Shown: positions 1 to 5,352, counted from the first letter of the stretch. The stretch is DNA of 6,929 nt from JANQGH01 sp039177555 (GCA_039177555.1 JBCDFV010000096.1:1-6929); one strand, 5' to 3'. The notes: a model not told the origin generated them from the letters alone. Made by a program: numbers and translations.

Positions 1-150
<150 letters not shown>

Positions 151-178
151 ACCGCGGCGCAAGTCGTTTTGGATCATG

Positions 179-210
179 GGGCCGCCGGTGCTATCCACCG
201 GCGGCCCTTT
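179..210 (+). terminator. Rho-independent terminator after tuf
   Basis: A perfect 12-bp GC-rich stem is formed by GGGCCGCCGGTG (179-190) and CACCGGCGGCCC (196-207), with a 5-nt loop CTATC. It is followed by TTTGCATT, a short and interrupted T tract. Stem strength and position just after the tuf stop make it the likely end of the str/tuf transcript. It would separate tuf expression from the S10 operon. The short T run may make it less than fully efficient. Confidence 0.88.
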
Positions 211-221
211 GCATTGAGAAA

Positions 222-242
222 TCGCCGAAAACGGCGAAAAAA
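222..242 (+). other. Small hairpin and A-tract upstream of the promoter (possible UP-like element)
   Basis: TCGCCG (222-227) and CGGCGA (232-237) form a perfect 6-bp inverted repeat around AAAA, running into an A6 tract at 237-242. It is not a + strand terminator because A residues follow, and on the - strand the T tract precedes the hairpin. The A-rich segments lie about 15-35 nt upstream of the proposed -35 box, where an UP element bound by the RNA polymerase alpha subunit would be expected. That role is inference. Confidence 0.3.
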
Positions 243-256
243 GACGCGCAATCGGC

Positions 257-285
257 TTGACGCGGACGGTTCAAATCCGTACATC
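257..285 (+). promoter_or_regulatory. Likely housekeeping promoter of the S10-spc operon
   Basis: A -35 box TTGACG (257-262, five of six matches to TTGACA) is separated by exactly 17 nt from a -10 candidate TACATC (280-285, three of six matches to TATAAT). A good -35 with a weak -10 is common in alphaproteobacterial sigma-70 promoters. Transcription would start near 291-294, giving a leader of about 300 nt before rpsJ. The stretch just after the -10 is GC-rich (CAACGCCTCG), as seen in promoters under stringent control. I found no comparably good promoter between here and rpsJ. There is no experimental start site to confirm it. Confidence 0.55.
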
Positions 286-303
286 AACGCCTCGTTAGGG
301 ATT

Positions 304-364
304 GGCTGTAGGCCGGCAGGGCGCCGGGTTAGACGCAGTCCTGGTGTTTCGTGAGCGGCCAGCC
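304..364 (+). other. Predicted RNA secondary structure in the leader
   Basis: GGCTG (304-308) pairs with CAGCC (360-364). After a 3-nt bulge, 312-315 (GCCG) pairs with 356-359 (CGGC). Inside, GCGCCGGG (321-328) pairs with CCTGGTGT (340-347), including three G-U pairs, closing an 11-nt loop (329-339). This is a hand-drawn fold; alternatives exist, for example GGCTG with CAGCC at 370-374. It lies just upstream of the terminator-like hairpin, where a sensing or antitermination domain would sit. Confidence 0.35.
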
Positions 365-390
365 TTGGGCAGCCGTCCACGCGATGTCAG

Positions 391-419
391 CCCTCACGCC
401 GGAGCGTGGGGGATTTTTT
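391..419 (+). terminator. Intrinsic-terminator-like hairpin within the S10 leader (candidate attenuator)
   Basis: CCCTCACGC (391-399) pairs with GCGTGGGGG (404-412) over 9 bp with one G-U pair and a CGGA loop. A single A and then six T residues (414-419) follow. This is a textbook intrinsic terminator on the + strand, with a better T tract than the terminator after tuf. It lies about 125 nt downstream of the proposed start site and 177 nt upstream of rpsJ, so S10 operon transcripts from that promoter must read through it. It may be an attenuator, the end of an independent small RNA, or a second terminator for tuf read-through if the real S10 promoter is further downstream. Confidence 0.7.
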
Positions 420-431
420 GTGGTTGAGGAC

Positions 432-464
432 GGTCGCGTTGGCGACCAGGGCTGAGGACAGCCC
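432..464 (+). other. Two tandem perfect hairpins in the leader
   Basis: GGTCGC (432-437) pairs with GCGACC (442-447) around a GTTG loop. One nucleotide later GGGCTG (449-454) pairs with CAGCCC (459-464) around an AGGA loop. Both have perfect 6-bp stems and 4-nt loops, with only A448 between them, so they could stack coaxially. Neither has a following T run, so they are not terminators. Their role is unknown; a protein-binding site in the operon leader is one possibility. Confidence 0.5.
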
Positions 465-489
465 GATCGTTCGACATCCATTCCCTGAT

Positions 490-520
490 TTGCCGTCGCG
501 GCCGGAAGTGGCCGTGGCAA
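490..520 (+). other. Two-part hairpin in the leader
   Basis: TTGCC (490-494) pairs with GGCAA (516-520). After an asymmetric internal loop, CGGCC (499-503) pairs with GGCCG (510-514) around a GGAAGT loop. The broken stem with an internal loop resembles protein-binding RNA elements more than a terminator. A weaker long-range stem, CAGACTG (521-527) with CGGTCTG (552-558), follows directly. Confidence 0.4.
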
Positions 521-582
521 CAGACTGTTCGCGATGTGCTGGCCGACGCTCCGGTCTGGTTCCGCACCTCTCGATCGAAGAC

Positions 583-587
583 AAGGG
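583..587 (+). promoter_or_regulatory. Shine-Dalgarno of rpsJ
   Basis: AAGGG lies 9 nt before the ATG at 597. It decides this start over the upstream in-frame ATG at 534, which would add 21 residues unrelated to S10 and has no such site. Confidence 0.8.
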
Positions 588-596
588 TCCGAACTT

Positions 597-905
597 ATGG
601 ACAGTCAGAATATTCGCATACGCCTGAAGGCGTTCGATCACCGCGTCTTGGACCAGTCCACGACCGAGATCGTGAACACCGCCCGGCGCACCGGCGCCGA
701 CGTGCGCGGCCCGATCCCGCTGCCGACGCGCATCGAGCGCTACACGGTGCTGCGGTCGCCGCACATCGACAAGAAGTCGCGCGAGCAGTTCGAAATCCGC
801 ACGCACAAGCGCCTGCTGGATATCGTTGAACCGACGCCGCAGACCGTCGATGCGCTGATGAAGCTTGACCTGGCGTCCGGCGTGGACGTCGAGATCAAGC
901 TTTAA
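597..905 (+). CDS. rpsJ: 30S ribosomal protein S10 (NusE)
   Basis: The 102-residue product starts MDSQNIRIRLKAFDHR and ends DLASGVDVEIKL, very close to alphaproteobacterial S10 along its length. S10 sits in the head of the small subunit. As NusE it also joins NusB in the rRNA antitermination complex and links RNA polymerase to the leading ribosome through NusG. The conserved loop region (RSPHIDKKSREQFEIRTHKR, about residues 57-76) is intact. The ATG at 597 is chosen because it has an AAGGG site 9 nt upstream and gives the usual family length. It is the first gene of the operon, preceded by the long leader, and rplC begins 11 nt after its stop. Because S10 is also a transcription factor, control in its leader could feed back on rRNA transcription; that link is inference. 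Confidence 0.98.
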   Translation: MDSQNIRIRLKAFDHRVLDQSTTEIVNTARRTGADVRGPIPLPTRIERYTVLRSPHIDKKSREQFEIRTHKRLLDIVEPTPQTVDALMKLDLASGVDVEIKL

Positions 906-916
906 GGGGCGGCGCC

Positions 917-1759
917 ATGCGTACCGGAATAATCGCCCGCAAGCTGGGCATGACCCGCGTCTTCGACGCGGAGGGTCAGCACGTGCCCGTGACCGTCTTG
1001 CATGTCGATGGCTGTCAGGTCGTCGCCGTGCGCAACCAGGACAAGGATGGCTATACCGCGCTGCAGCTCGGCGCCGGCAAGCCGAAAGTGTCCAACGTTT
1101 CCAAACCCATGCGCGGCCACTTTGCCAAGGCGAAGGTGGAACCAAAGCGCAAGCTGGTCGAGTTCCGCGTCACCGAGGACGCGCTTTTGAACGTCGGCGA
1201 CGAGCTAATCGCCGACCACTTCCTGACCGGTCAGCATGTCGACGTCGTCGGCACCTCGATCGGTAAGGGCTTCGCCGGTGCCATGAAGCGCCACAATTTC
1301 GCCGGCCTGCGCGCCAGCCACGGCGTGTCGATCTCGCACCGCTCCCACGGTTCGACCGGTAACAGTCAGGACCCGGGCAAGGTCTTCAAGGGCAAGAAGA
1401 TGGCGGGCCATATGGGCGACCGCCGCGTCACCGTCCAAAACCTGACCGTCGTCTCCACCGATGTCGATCGTGGCCTGATCCTGGTGCGCGGCGCTGTGCC
1501 GGGCTCGGAAGGGTCCTGGGTTCTCGTGCGCGATGCCAAGAAGCACCCGCTGCCGAGCGATGCGCCGATGCCGGGCAGCGTACGCCAGGCGGCGGCCGAT
1601 GAGCCGGAGCCCGAAGCGGAAGAGGTGACTGCCGAGGCCGAGGATACGGCGCCGGAGGTTGCGGAAGCCGCGCCGGCAGCTGAAGAGGCGGCGTCCGAAG
1701 ACACGGCCGAGGCGCCGGATACCGCGTCCGACGAAGCCGCCGATAAGAAGGACGCGTAA
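917..1759 (+). CDS. rplC: 50S ribosomal protein L3 with acidic C-terminal extension
   Basis: The 280-residue product is L3, an early assembly protein bound near the 3' end of 23S rRNA whose long loop reaches toward the peptidyl-transferase centre. The start MRTGIIARKLGMTRVF, the loop segment DPGKVFKGKKMAGHMGDRR (about 152-170) and VRGAVPGSEG (190-199) are diagnostic. Gln151, just before DPGKVFKGK, matches the Gln methylated by PrmB in E. coli. The core ends near residue 210, where E. coli L3 (209 residues) stops. About 55-65 more residues follow, dominated by Ala, Glu, Asp, Pro and Thr, ending in AADKKDA. Similar tails occur in other alphaproteobacterial L3 proteins as far as I recall. The tail probably lies on the ribosome surface and is disordered. 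AAGGGG overlapping the rpsJ stop, 7 nt before the ATG, supports this start. Confidence 0.98.
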   Translation: MRTGIIARKLGMTRVFDAEGQHVPVTVLHVDGCQVVAVRNQDKDGYTALQLGAGKPKVSNVSKPMRGHFAKAKVEPKRKLVEFRVTEDALLNVGDELIADHFLTGQHVDVVGTSIGKGFAGAMKRHNFAGLRASHGVSISHRSHGSTGNSQDPGKVFKGKKMAGHMGDRRVTVQNLTVVSTDVDRGLILVRGAVPGSEGSWVLVRDAKKHPLPSDAPMPGSVRQAAADEPEPEAEEVTAEAEDTAPEVAEAAPAAEEAASEDTAEAPDTASDEAADKKDA

Positions 1760-1762
1760 GCC

Positions 1763-2383
1763 ATGAAACTCTCCGTCAAGACGCTCGATAACAAGAGCGC
1801 CGGCGAGATCGAGCTAAGCGCCGAGATCTTCGGCCTCGAGCCGCGCGCCGATCTGTTGCAGCGCATGGTCACCTATCAGTTGGCCAAGCGCCGTGCCGGC
1901 ACCCACAAGACCAAGGGCATCGGCGAAATCCAGGGCACGACCGCCAAGCCGTTCCGCCAGAAAGGCACCGGCCGCGCGCGGTCGGGCAGCCTGCGCGCCA
2001 CGCAGTATCGCGGCGGTGCGACGACTTTCGGCCCGGTGGTGCGCAGCCACGCGGTGGAGATGCCGAAAAAGGTGCGCAAACTGGCCTTGAAGCATGCCTT
2101 GTCGGCCAAGGCGGCCAGCGGCGAACTGATGGTCGTCGACGCGGCCGACGTGAAGTCGCACAAGACCAAGGATTTGGCGGCCAAGCTGGACAAGCTTGGC
2201 ATCACCTCGGCCCTGTTCGTCGATGGTGACGAGGTCAGCCAGCAGTTCGATCTCGCGGCCCGCAACCTGCCGACGGTCGACGTGCTGCCGGAGGCAGGGG
2301 CCAACGTTTACGACATTTTGCGCCGCGACACGCTGGTCCTGACCAAGGCGGCGGTGGCCAAGCTTGAGGAGCGGCTGAAATGA
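1763..2383 (+). CDS. rplD: 50S ribosomal protein L4
   Basis: The 206-residue L4 binds domain I of 23S rRNA, and its extended loop lines the peptide exit tunnel with L22. The loop signature KPFRQKGTGRARSG (about residues 62-75) is conserved, including the Lys in RQKGTGR whose change gives macrolide resistance in E. coli. The loop then runs SLRATQYRGGATTFGP. The gene begins 3 nt after the rplC stop (TAAGCCATG), with AAGGA (1748-1752) inside the end of rplC as ribosome-binding site. It overlaps rplW by 4 nt. In E. coli, L4 is the autogenous repressor of the S10 operon, acting on the leader at both transcription and translation. Whether this L4 acts on the leader seen here is unknown. Confidence 0.98.
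   Translation: MKLSVKTLDNKSAGEIELSAEIFGLEPRADLLQRMVTYQLAKRRAGTHKTKGIGEIQGTTAKPFRQKGTGRARSGSLRATQYRGGATTFGPVVRSHAVEMPKKVRKLALKHALSAKAASGELMVVDAADVKSHKTKDLAAKLDKLGITSALFVDGDEVSQQFDLAARNLPTVDVLPEAGANVYDILRRDTLVLTKAAVAKLEERLK
2366..2371 (+). promoter_or_regulatory. Shine-Dalgarno of rplW, deciding its start
   Basis: GAGGAG lies within the end of rplD, 8 nt before the ATG at 2380. The competing ATG at 2422 has AAGGAG (2413-2418) only 3 nt upstream, which is too close. The ATGA overlap with the rplD stop also favours 2380. Confidence 0.7.
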
Positions 2384-2700
2384 GCGTGCGCAAGGCAATC
2401 GGCCCGATCACCAAGGAGCGGATGTACGACATCATCCGCAGCCCGGTAATCACCGAAAAATCGACCCTGATCACCCAGTTCAACCAGGTGACCTTCCGGG
2501 TTCCGATGGACGCCACCAAGCCCGAGATCAAGCAGGCCGTTGAAGGCCTGTTCGATGTCAACGTGACCGGCATCAACACGCTGATCCAAAAGGGCAAGAC
2601 CAAGCGCTTTCGCGGCATCAAGGGCCGCCGCTCGGATACGAAAAAGGCGATCGTGACGTTGGCCGAGGGCCAGCAGATCGACGTTTCCACGGGGGTCTAA
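2380..2700 (+). CDS. rplW: 50S ribosomal protein L23
   Basis: The 106-residue L23 sits at the exit of the peptide tunnel, where it docks trigger factor and signal recognition particle. The conserved core starts at YDIIRSPVITEKST (about residue 16). The middle holds the extended loop INTLIQKGKTKRFRGIKGRR, which points into the tunnel, and the end has KKAIVTLAEGQQID. The start overlaps the rplD stop (ATGA), suggesting translational coupling with L4. The N-terminus has about 14 residues (SVRKAIGPITKERM) before the core. An alternative start at Met15 (2422) would remove them, but its Shine-Dalgarno spacing is poor. The trigger-factor contact is expected near the N-terminal core; in E. coli it is a Glu in the TEKA-type motif, here present as TEKST. 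Confidence 0.97.
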   Translation: MSVRKAIGPITKERMYDIIRSPVITEKSTLITQFNQVTFRVPMDATKPEIKQAVEGLFDVNVTGINTLIQKGKTKRFRGIKGRRSDTKKAIVTLAEGQQIDVSTGV

Positions 2701-2703
2701 GCC

Positions 2704-3531
2704 ATGGCGTTGAAGACATTCAATCCGGTCTCCGCCGGCTTGCGCGAACTGGTCATCGTCGACCGGTCCGGCCTGCACAAGGGCGATCCGGTCAAGAAGC
2801 TGACCACCGGCCTCACTAAGAAGGGTGGTCGCAACAACACGGGCCGAATCACCGCGCGCCGCATCGGCGGCGGCCACAAGCGGGCCTATCGCCTGATCGA
2901 CTTCAAGCGGCGCAAGTTCGACGTGCCGGCGACGGTCGAGCGGTTGGAGTATGACCCCAACCGGACCGCGTTCATCGCGCTGATCCGCTATGAGGACGGC
3001 GAGCAGGCTTACATCCTGGCCGCGCAGCGTCTGGCGGTCGGCGATCAGGTGATCGCTGGCGAAAAGACTGACGTTAAGCCGGGCAACGCGATGCCCCTGC
3101 GCTCGGTGCCGATCGGCACGATCGTTCACAATGTCGAGTTGAAGCCCGGCAAGGGCGGCCAGATCGCGCGGTCGGCCGGCACTTATGCCCAGTTGGTGGG
3201 TCGTGACCTGGCCTACGCCCAGCTTAAGCTGTCTTCGGGCGAGCTGCGTGTCGTGCGCGGCGAGTGCATGGCCTCGATCGGTGCGGTCTCCAACCCGGAC
3301 CAGGCCAACACCAAGAAGGGCAAGGCTGGGCGCAAGCGCTGGGCGGGCAAACGCCCGTCGGTGCGCGGCGTGGCCATGAACCCGGTCGATCACCCGCATG
3401 GCGGCGGCGAGGGCCGTACCTCGGGCGGTCGCCATCCGGTCACCCCCTGGGGCAAGCCGACCAAGGGCCGGCGCACACGCAGCAACAAGGCGACGGACAA
3501 GTACATCATCCGTCGTCGCCACAAGAAGTAG
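2704..3531 (+). CDS. rplB: 50S ribosomal protein L2
   Basis: The 275-residue L2 is one of the largest and most conserved large-subunit proteins. It is needed for subunit association and lies close to the peptidyl-transferase centre. The start MALKTFNPVSAGLRELV is typical, with an OB-fold-like N-terminal domain, an SH3-like middle and a basic C-terminal tail. The C-terminal signature MNPVDHPHGGGEGRTSGG is present; its first His (residue 230) matches E. coli His229, a residue linked to peptidyl-transferase activity. The end ATDKYIIRRRHKK is normal. The gene starts 3 nt after the rplW stop, again with TAAGCCATG. The only Shine-Dalgarno candidate is a weak GGGGG (2691-2695), so translation is probably coupled to rplW. 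Confidence 0.98.
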   Translation: MALKTFNPVSAGLRELVIVDRSGLHKGDPVKKLTTGLTKKGGRNNTGRITARRIGGGHKRAYRLIDFKRRKFDVPATVERLEYDPNRTAFIALIRYEDGEQAYILAAQRLAVGDQVIAGEKTDVKPGNAMPLRSVPIGTIVHNVELKPGKGGQIARSAGTYAQLVGRDLAYAQLKLSSGELRVVRGECMASIGAVSNPDQANTKKGKAGRKRWAGKRPSVRGVAMNPVDHPHGGGEGRTSGGRHPVTPWGKPTKGRRTRSNKATDKYIIRRRHKK

Positions 3532-3545
3532 TCGGAGGTCGCCTG

Positions 3546-3824
3546 ATGGCACGTTCCGTTTGGAAGGGTCCGTTTGTCGACGGCTATCTGCTGAAGAAGG
3601 CAGAGGCCGCGCGCTCATCCGGCCGCAATGAGATCATTAAGATCTGGGCACGGCGCTCGACCATCCTGCCCCAGTTCGTCGGCCTGACCTTTGGCGTCTA
3701 CAACGGCCACAAGTTCCTGCCGGTGTTGGTGAACGAGAACATGGTCGGCCACAAGTTCGGTGAGTTCGCGCCGACCCGGACCTATTACGGTCACGCGGCC
3801 GATAAGAAGGCGAGAAGGAAGTAG
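3546..3824 (+). CDS. rpsS: 30S ribosomal protein S19
   Basis: The 92-residue product begins MARSVWKGPFVDGYLLKKAE and carries WARRSTILPQFVGLTFGVYN, GHKFLPV and HKFGEFAPTRTY, the hallmarks of S19. S19 is in the head of the small subunit, bound with S13 near the A site. The start at 3546 is set by GGAGG (3534-3538) 7 nt upstream and by the universal MARS/MPRS beginning. An in-frame codon further upstream (3264) would run the frame through rplB and is not used. The gene lies 14 nt after rplB and 3 nt before rplV. Confidence 0.98.
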   Translation: MARSVWKGPFVDGYLLKKAEAARSSGRNEIIKIWARRSTILPQFVGLTFGVYNGHKFLPVLVNENMVGHKFGEFAPTRTYYGHAADKKARRK

Positions 3825-3827
3825 GCG

Positions 3828-4208
3828 ATGGGCAAGGCATCAGCACCCCGCAGACTCGCCAGCAACGAAGCCCGCGCCGTGGCCCGGGTGGTCCGGTCCA
3901 GCCCGCAAAAGCTGAACCTGATCGCGGGCCTGATCCGCGGCAAGGCGGCCGATCGCGCGCTGGCCGACCTGTCCTTTTCCAAGCGGCGGGTCGCGGCGGA
4001 CGTGAAGAAGGTTCTGCAGTCCGCGATCGCGAACGCGGAAAACAACCATCAGCTCGATGTCGACCGCCTGTATGTGGCCGAGGCCTATGTGGGCAATAGC
4101 CTGACGATGAAGCGGTTCCGGGCCCGCGCCCGTGGCCGGGTCGGCCGGATCGTCAAGCCTTGGTCCAATCTGACGGTGATCGTGCGCGAGCGTGAGGAGA
4201 CGGCGTAA
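3828..4208 (+). CDS. rplV: 50S ribosomal protein L22
   Basis: The 126-residue L22 has the conserved N-terminal part ARVVRSSPQKLNLIAGLIRGK and a helical core (ADVKKVLQSAIANAENN). The C-terminal beta-hairpin TMKRFRARARGRVGRIVKPWSNLTVIV (about residues 93-119) reaches the tunnel constriction beside L4. Its length is slightly above E. coli L22 (110) owing to an N-terminal extension (GKASAPRRLASNE), common in alphaproteobacteria as far as I recall. AAGGA (3815-3819) inside the end of rpsS, 8 nt before the ATG, supports the start. rpsC follows 2 nt after the stop. The hairpin shows none of the deletions associated with macrolide resistance that I can recognise. Confidence 0.97.
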   Translation: MGKASAPRRLASNEARAVARVVRSSPQKLNLIAGLIRGKAADRALADLSFSKRRVAADVKKVLQSAIANAENNHQLDVDRLYVAEAYVGNSLTMKRFRARARGRVGRIVKPWSNLTVIVREREETA

Positions 4209-4210
4209 CC

Positions 4211-4912
4211 ATGGGTCAAAAAGTCAATCCGATCGGTTTGCGGTTGGGCATCAACCGCACCTGGGATTCGCGCTGGTTCGCCGGCAAGGATTATGCCGAC
4301 CTGCTGCACCAGGATCTGGAGCTGAAGCGCTATCTGCAAAAGCGCCTGTCTCAGGCTGGCCTGAGCCGCATTGTCATCGAGCGTCCGGCGAAACGCGCCC
4401 GGGTCACGATCTATTCGGCACGACCGGGCGTGGTCATCGGCAAGAAGGGCGCAGACATCGAAAAGCTGCGCCAGGATCTGGCCAAGATGACCGGCGGCGA
4501 CGTGACCTTGAACATCGTCGAGATCCGTAAGCCGGAAATCGACGCCCAACTGGTGGCGGAGAACATCGCCAACCAGCTTGAGCGCCGGGTCGCCTTCCGC
4601 CGCGCCATGAAGCGGGCGGTGCAGAATGCCATGCGCCTGGGCGCGTTGGGCATCCGGATCAATTGCGGCGGACGGCTGGGCGGCGCTGAAATCGCCCGCA
4701 CCGAATGGTACCGCGAAGGCCGGGTGCCGCTGCACACCCTGCGTGCTGATGTCGATTACGGCATGGCCACCGCGCACACGACCTACGGCACCTGTGGTGT
4801 GAAGGTCTGGGTGTTCCGCGGCGAGATCATGGCGCACGACCCGATGGCGCACGAGAAGCGTTTGGCCGACCAGGCCCCTAGCCGTCAGGGCTCGGGCCGG
4901 GACGCCGCTTAA
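4211..4912 (+). CDS. rpsC: 30S ribosomal protein S3
   Basis: The 233-residue S3 lines the mRNA entry tunnel and contributes to the ribosome's mRNA-unwinding activity with S4 and S5. The N-terminus MGQKVNPIGLRLGI is universal. A type II KH domain follows with its GxxG loop as IGKKG at residues 76-80. The basic patch FRRAMKR (129-135) contains Arg130, Arg131 and Lys134, matching the E. coli residues implicated in unwinding. The C-terminal domain has the family signature GGRLGGAEIARTEWYREGRV (153-172). GAGGAGA (4194-4200) at the end of rplV lies 10 nt before the ATG. The tail after residue 212 is short and charged, as usual. rplP starts 15 nt downstream. Confidence 0.98.
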   Translation: MGQKVNPIGLRLGINRTWDSRWFAGKDYADLLHQDLELKRYLQKRLSQAGLSRIVIERPAKRARVTIYSARPGVVIGKKGADIEKLRQDLAKMTGGDVTLNIVEIRKPEIDAQLVAENIANQLERRVAFRRAMKRAVQNAMRLGALGIRINCGGRLGGAEIARTEWYREGRVPLHTLRADVDYGMATAHTTYGTCGVKVWVFRGEIMAHDPMAHEKRLADQAPSRQGSGRDAA

Positions 4913-4927
4913 AGGTAGAGACTAACG

Positions 4928-5347
4928 ATGCTGAGTCCAAAGCGCACAAAGTACCGCAAGCAGTTCAAGGGCCGGGTTAAGGGCAACGCCAAAGGCGGCA
5001 CGGACCTTAACTTCGGTGCCTATGGCCTGAAAGCGGTTGGCCCTGCCCGTATTACGGCGCGCCAGATCGAAGCGGCGCGGCGGGCGATCACCCGTCATAT
5101 CCGCCGTCAGGGCCGGGTATGGATTCGCATCTTCCCGGACGTACCGGTCAGCCAGAAGCCGGCCGAGGTGCGCATGGGCAAGGGCAAGGGCTCGCCGGAA
5201 TACTGGATGGTCCGGGTCAAGCCGGGCCGCATCATGTTCGAACTGGACGGTGTGCCGGCGGACCTGGCGCGCACGGCGTTTGAATTGGCCTCGGCCAAGC
5301 TGCCGGTGCCGACCAAGTTCGTCGCCCGCATGGGCGAGGGGAGTTGA
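4928..5347 (+). CDS. rplP: 50S ribosomal protein L16
   Basis: The 139-residue L16 begins MLSPKRTKYRKQFKGR and has all expected segments, including RIFPDVPVSQKPAEVRMGKGKG (about 67-88) and ELDGVPADLARTAFELASAKLP. L16 organises the 50S A-site region and contacts the elbow of A-site tRNA. Arg82 in EVRMGKGKG matches E. coli Arg81, which is hydroxylated by the 2-oxoglutarate oxygenase YcfD/RoxA; whether that enzyme exists here is not visible. The start follows rpsC by 15 nt, with AAAGG (4911-4915) overlapping the rpsC stop, at a somewhat long 12-nt spacing. The stop lies 5 nt before rpmC. Confidence 0.98.
   Translation: MLSPKRTKYRKQFKGRVKGNAKGGTDLNFGAYGLKAVGPARITARQIEAARRAITRHIRRQGRVWIRIFPDVPVSQKPAEVRMGKGKGSPEYWMVRVKPGRIMFELDGVPADLARTAFELASAKLPVPTKFVARMGEGS
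5337..5343 (+). promoter_or_regulatory. Shine-Dalgarno of rpmC, deciding its start
   Basis: AGGGGAG at the very end of rplP lies 9 nt before the ATG at 5353. A TTG at 5344 is in the same frame but directly abuts this site, leaving no spacing, so the ATG is the start. Confidence 0.75.
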
Positions 5348-5352
5348 CGGTC

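Larger units (their letters stand above)
286..596 (+). other. Long structured 5' leader of the S10 operon (non-coding)
   Basis: This is the gene-free stretch between the proposed promoter and rpsJ. It holds a predicted multi-part fold at 304-364, a terminator-like hairpin at 391-419, two tandem 6-bp hairpins at 432-464, a two-part hairpin at 490-520, a long-range stem at 521-558, and the rpsJ Shine-Dalgarno at 583-587. No open frame in it has both a Shine-Dalgarno and recognisable protein sequence. In E. coli the S10 leader mediates autoregulation by L4 through premature termination and translational block. This leader is longer and does not look like the E. coli one to me, so any regulatory role is inferred from structure and place only. 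Confidence 0.55.

Noticed and set aside
266..280. T-arm-like sequence ACGG-TTCAAAT-CCGT suggesting a tRNA gene after tuf
   Set aside because: Only a 4-bp stem with a 7-nt loop is present. No D arm, anticodon arm or pairing acceptor strands can be found around it, and it coincides with the promoter spacer.
169..354. 61-codon open frame over the tuf terminator and promoter region
   Set aside because: It covers the terminator stem, has no ribosome-binding site, and its translation is arginine-rich without resemblance to a known protein.
534..596. Longer form of S10 starting at an upstream ATG (534)
   Set aside because: The added 21 residues do not match the S10 family, and the AAGGG site is placed for the ATG at 597.
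286..596. boxA-type Nus-factor site in the S10 leader, since S10 is NusE
   Set aside because: No sequence resembling the boxA consensus (GCTCTTTA) is visible in the leader.
406..627. Possible 73-codon leader peptide (GTG start) running into rpsJ
   Set aside because: The start lies inside the terminator hairpin, there is no Shine-Dalgarno, and it overlaps rpsJ in another frame with no recognisable sequence.
387..1145. 252-codon open frame on the - strand across the leader and rpsJ
   Set aside because: It is antisense to rpsJ and the start of rplC, arginine-rich and low in complexity, with no recognisable domain. It is a by-product of high-GC codon use.
2308..3618. 436-codon open frame on the - strand opposite rplW and rplB
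   Set aside because: It is the mirror of GC-rich coding sequence of two certain genes. No family resemblance is seen, and the composition (Arg, Ala, Asp, Leu) is typical of shadow frames.
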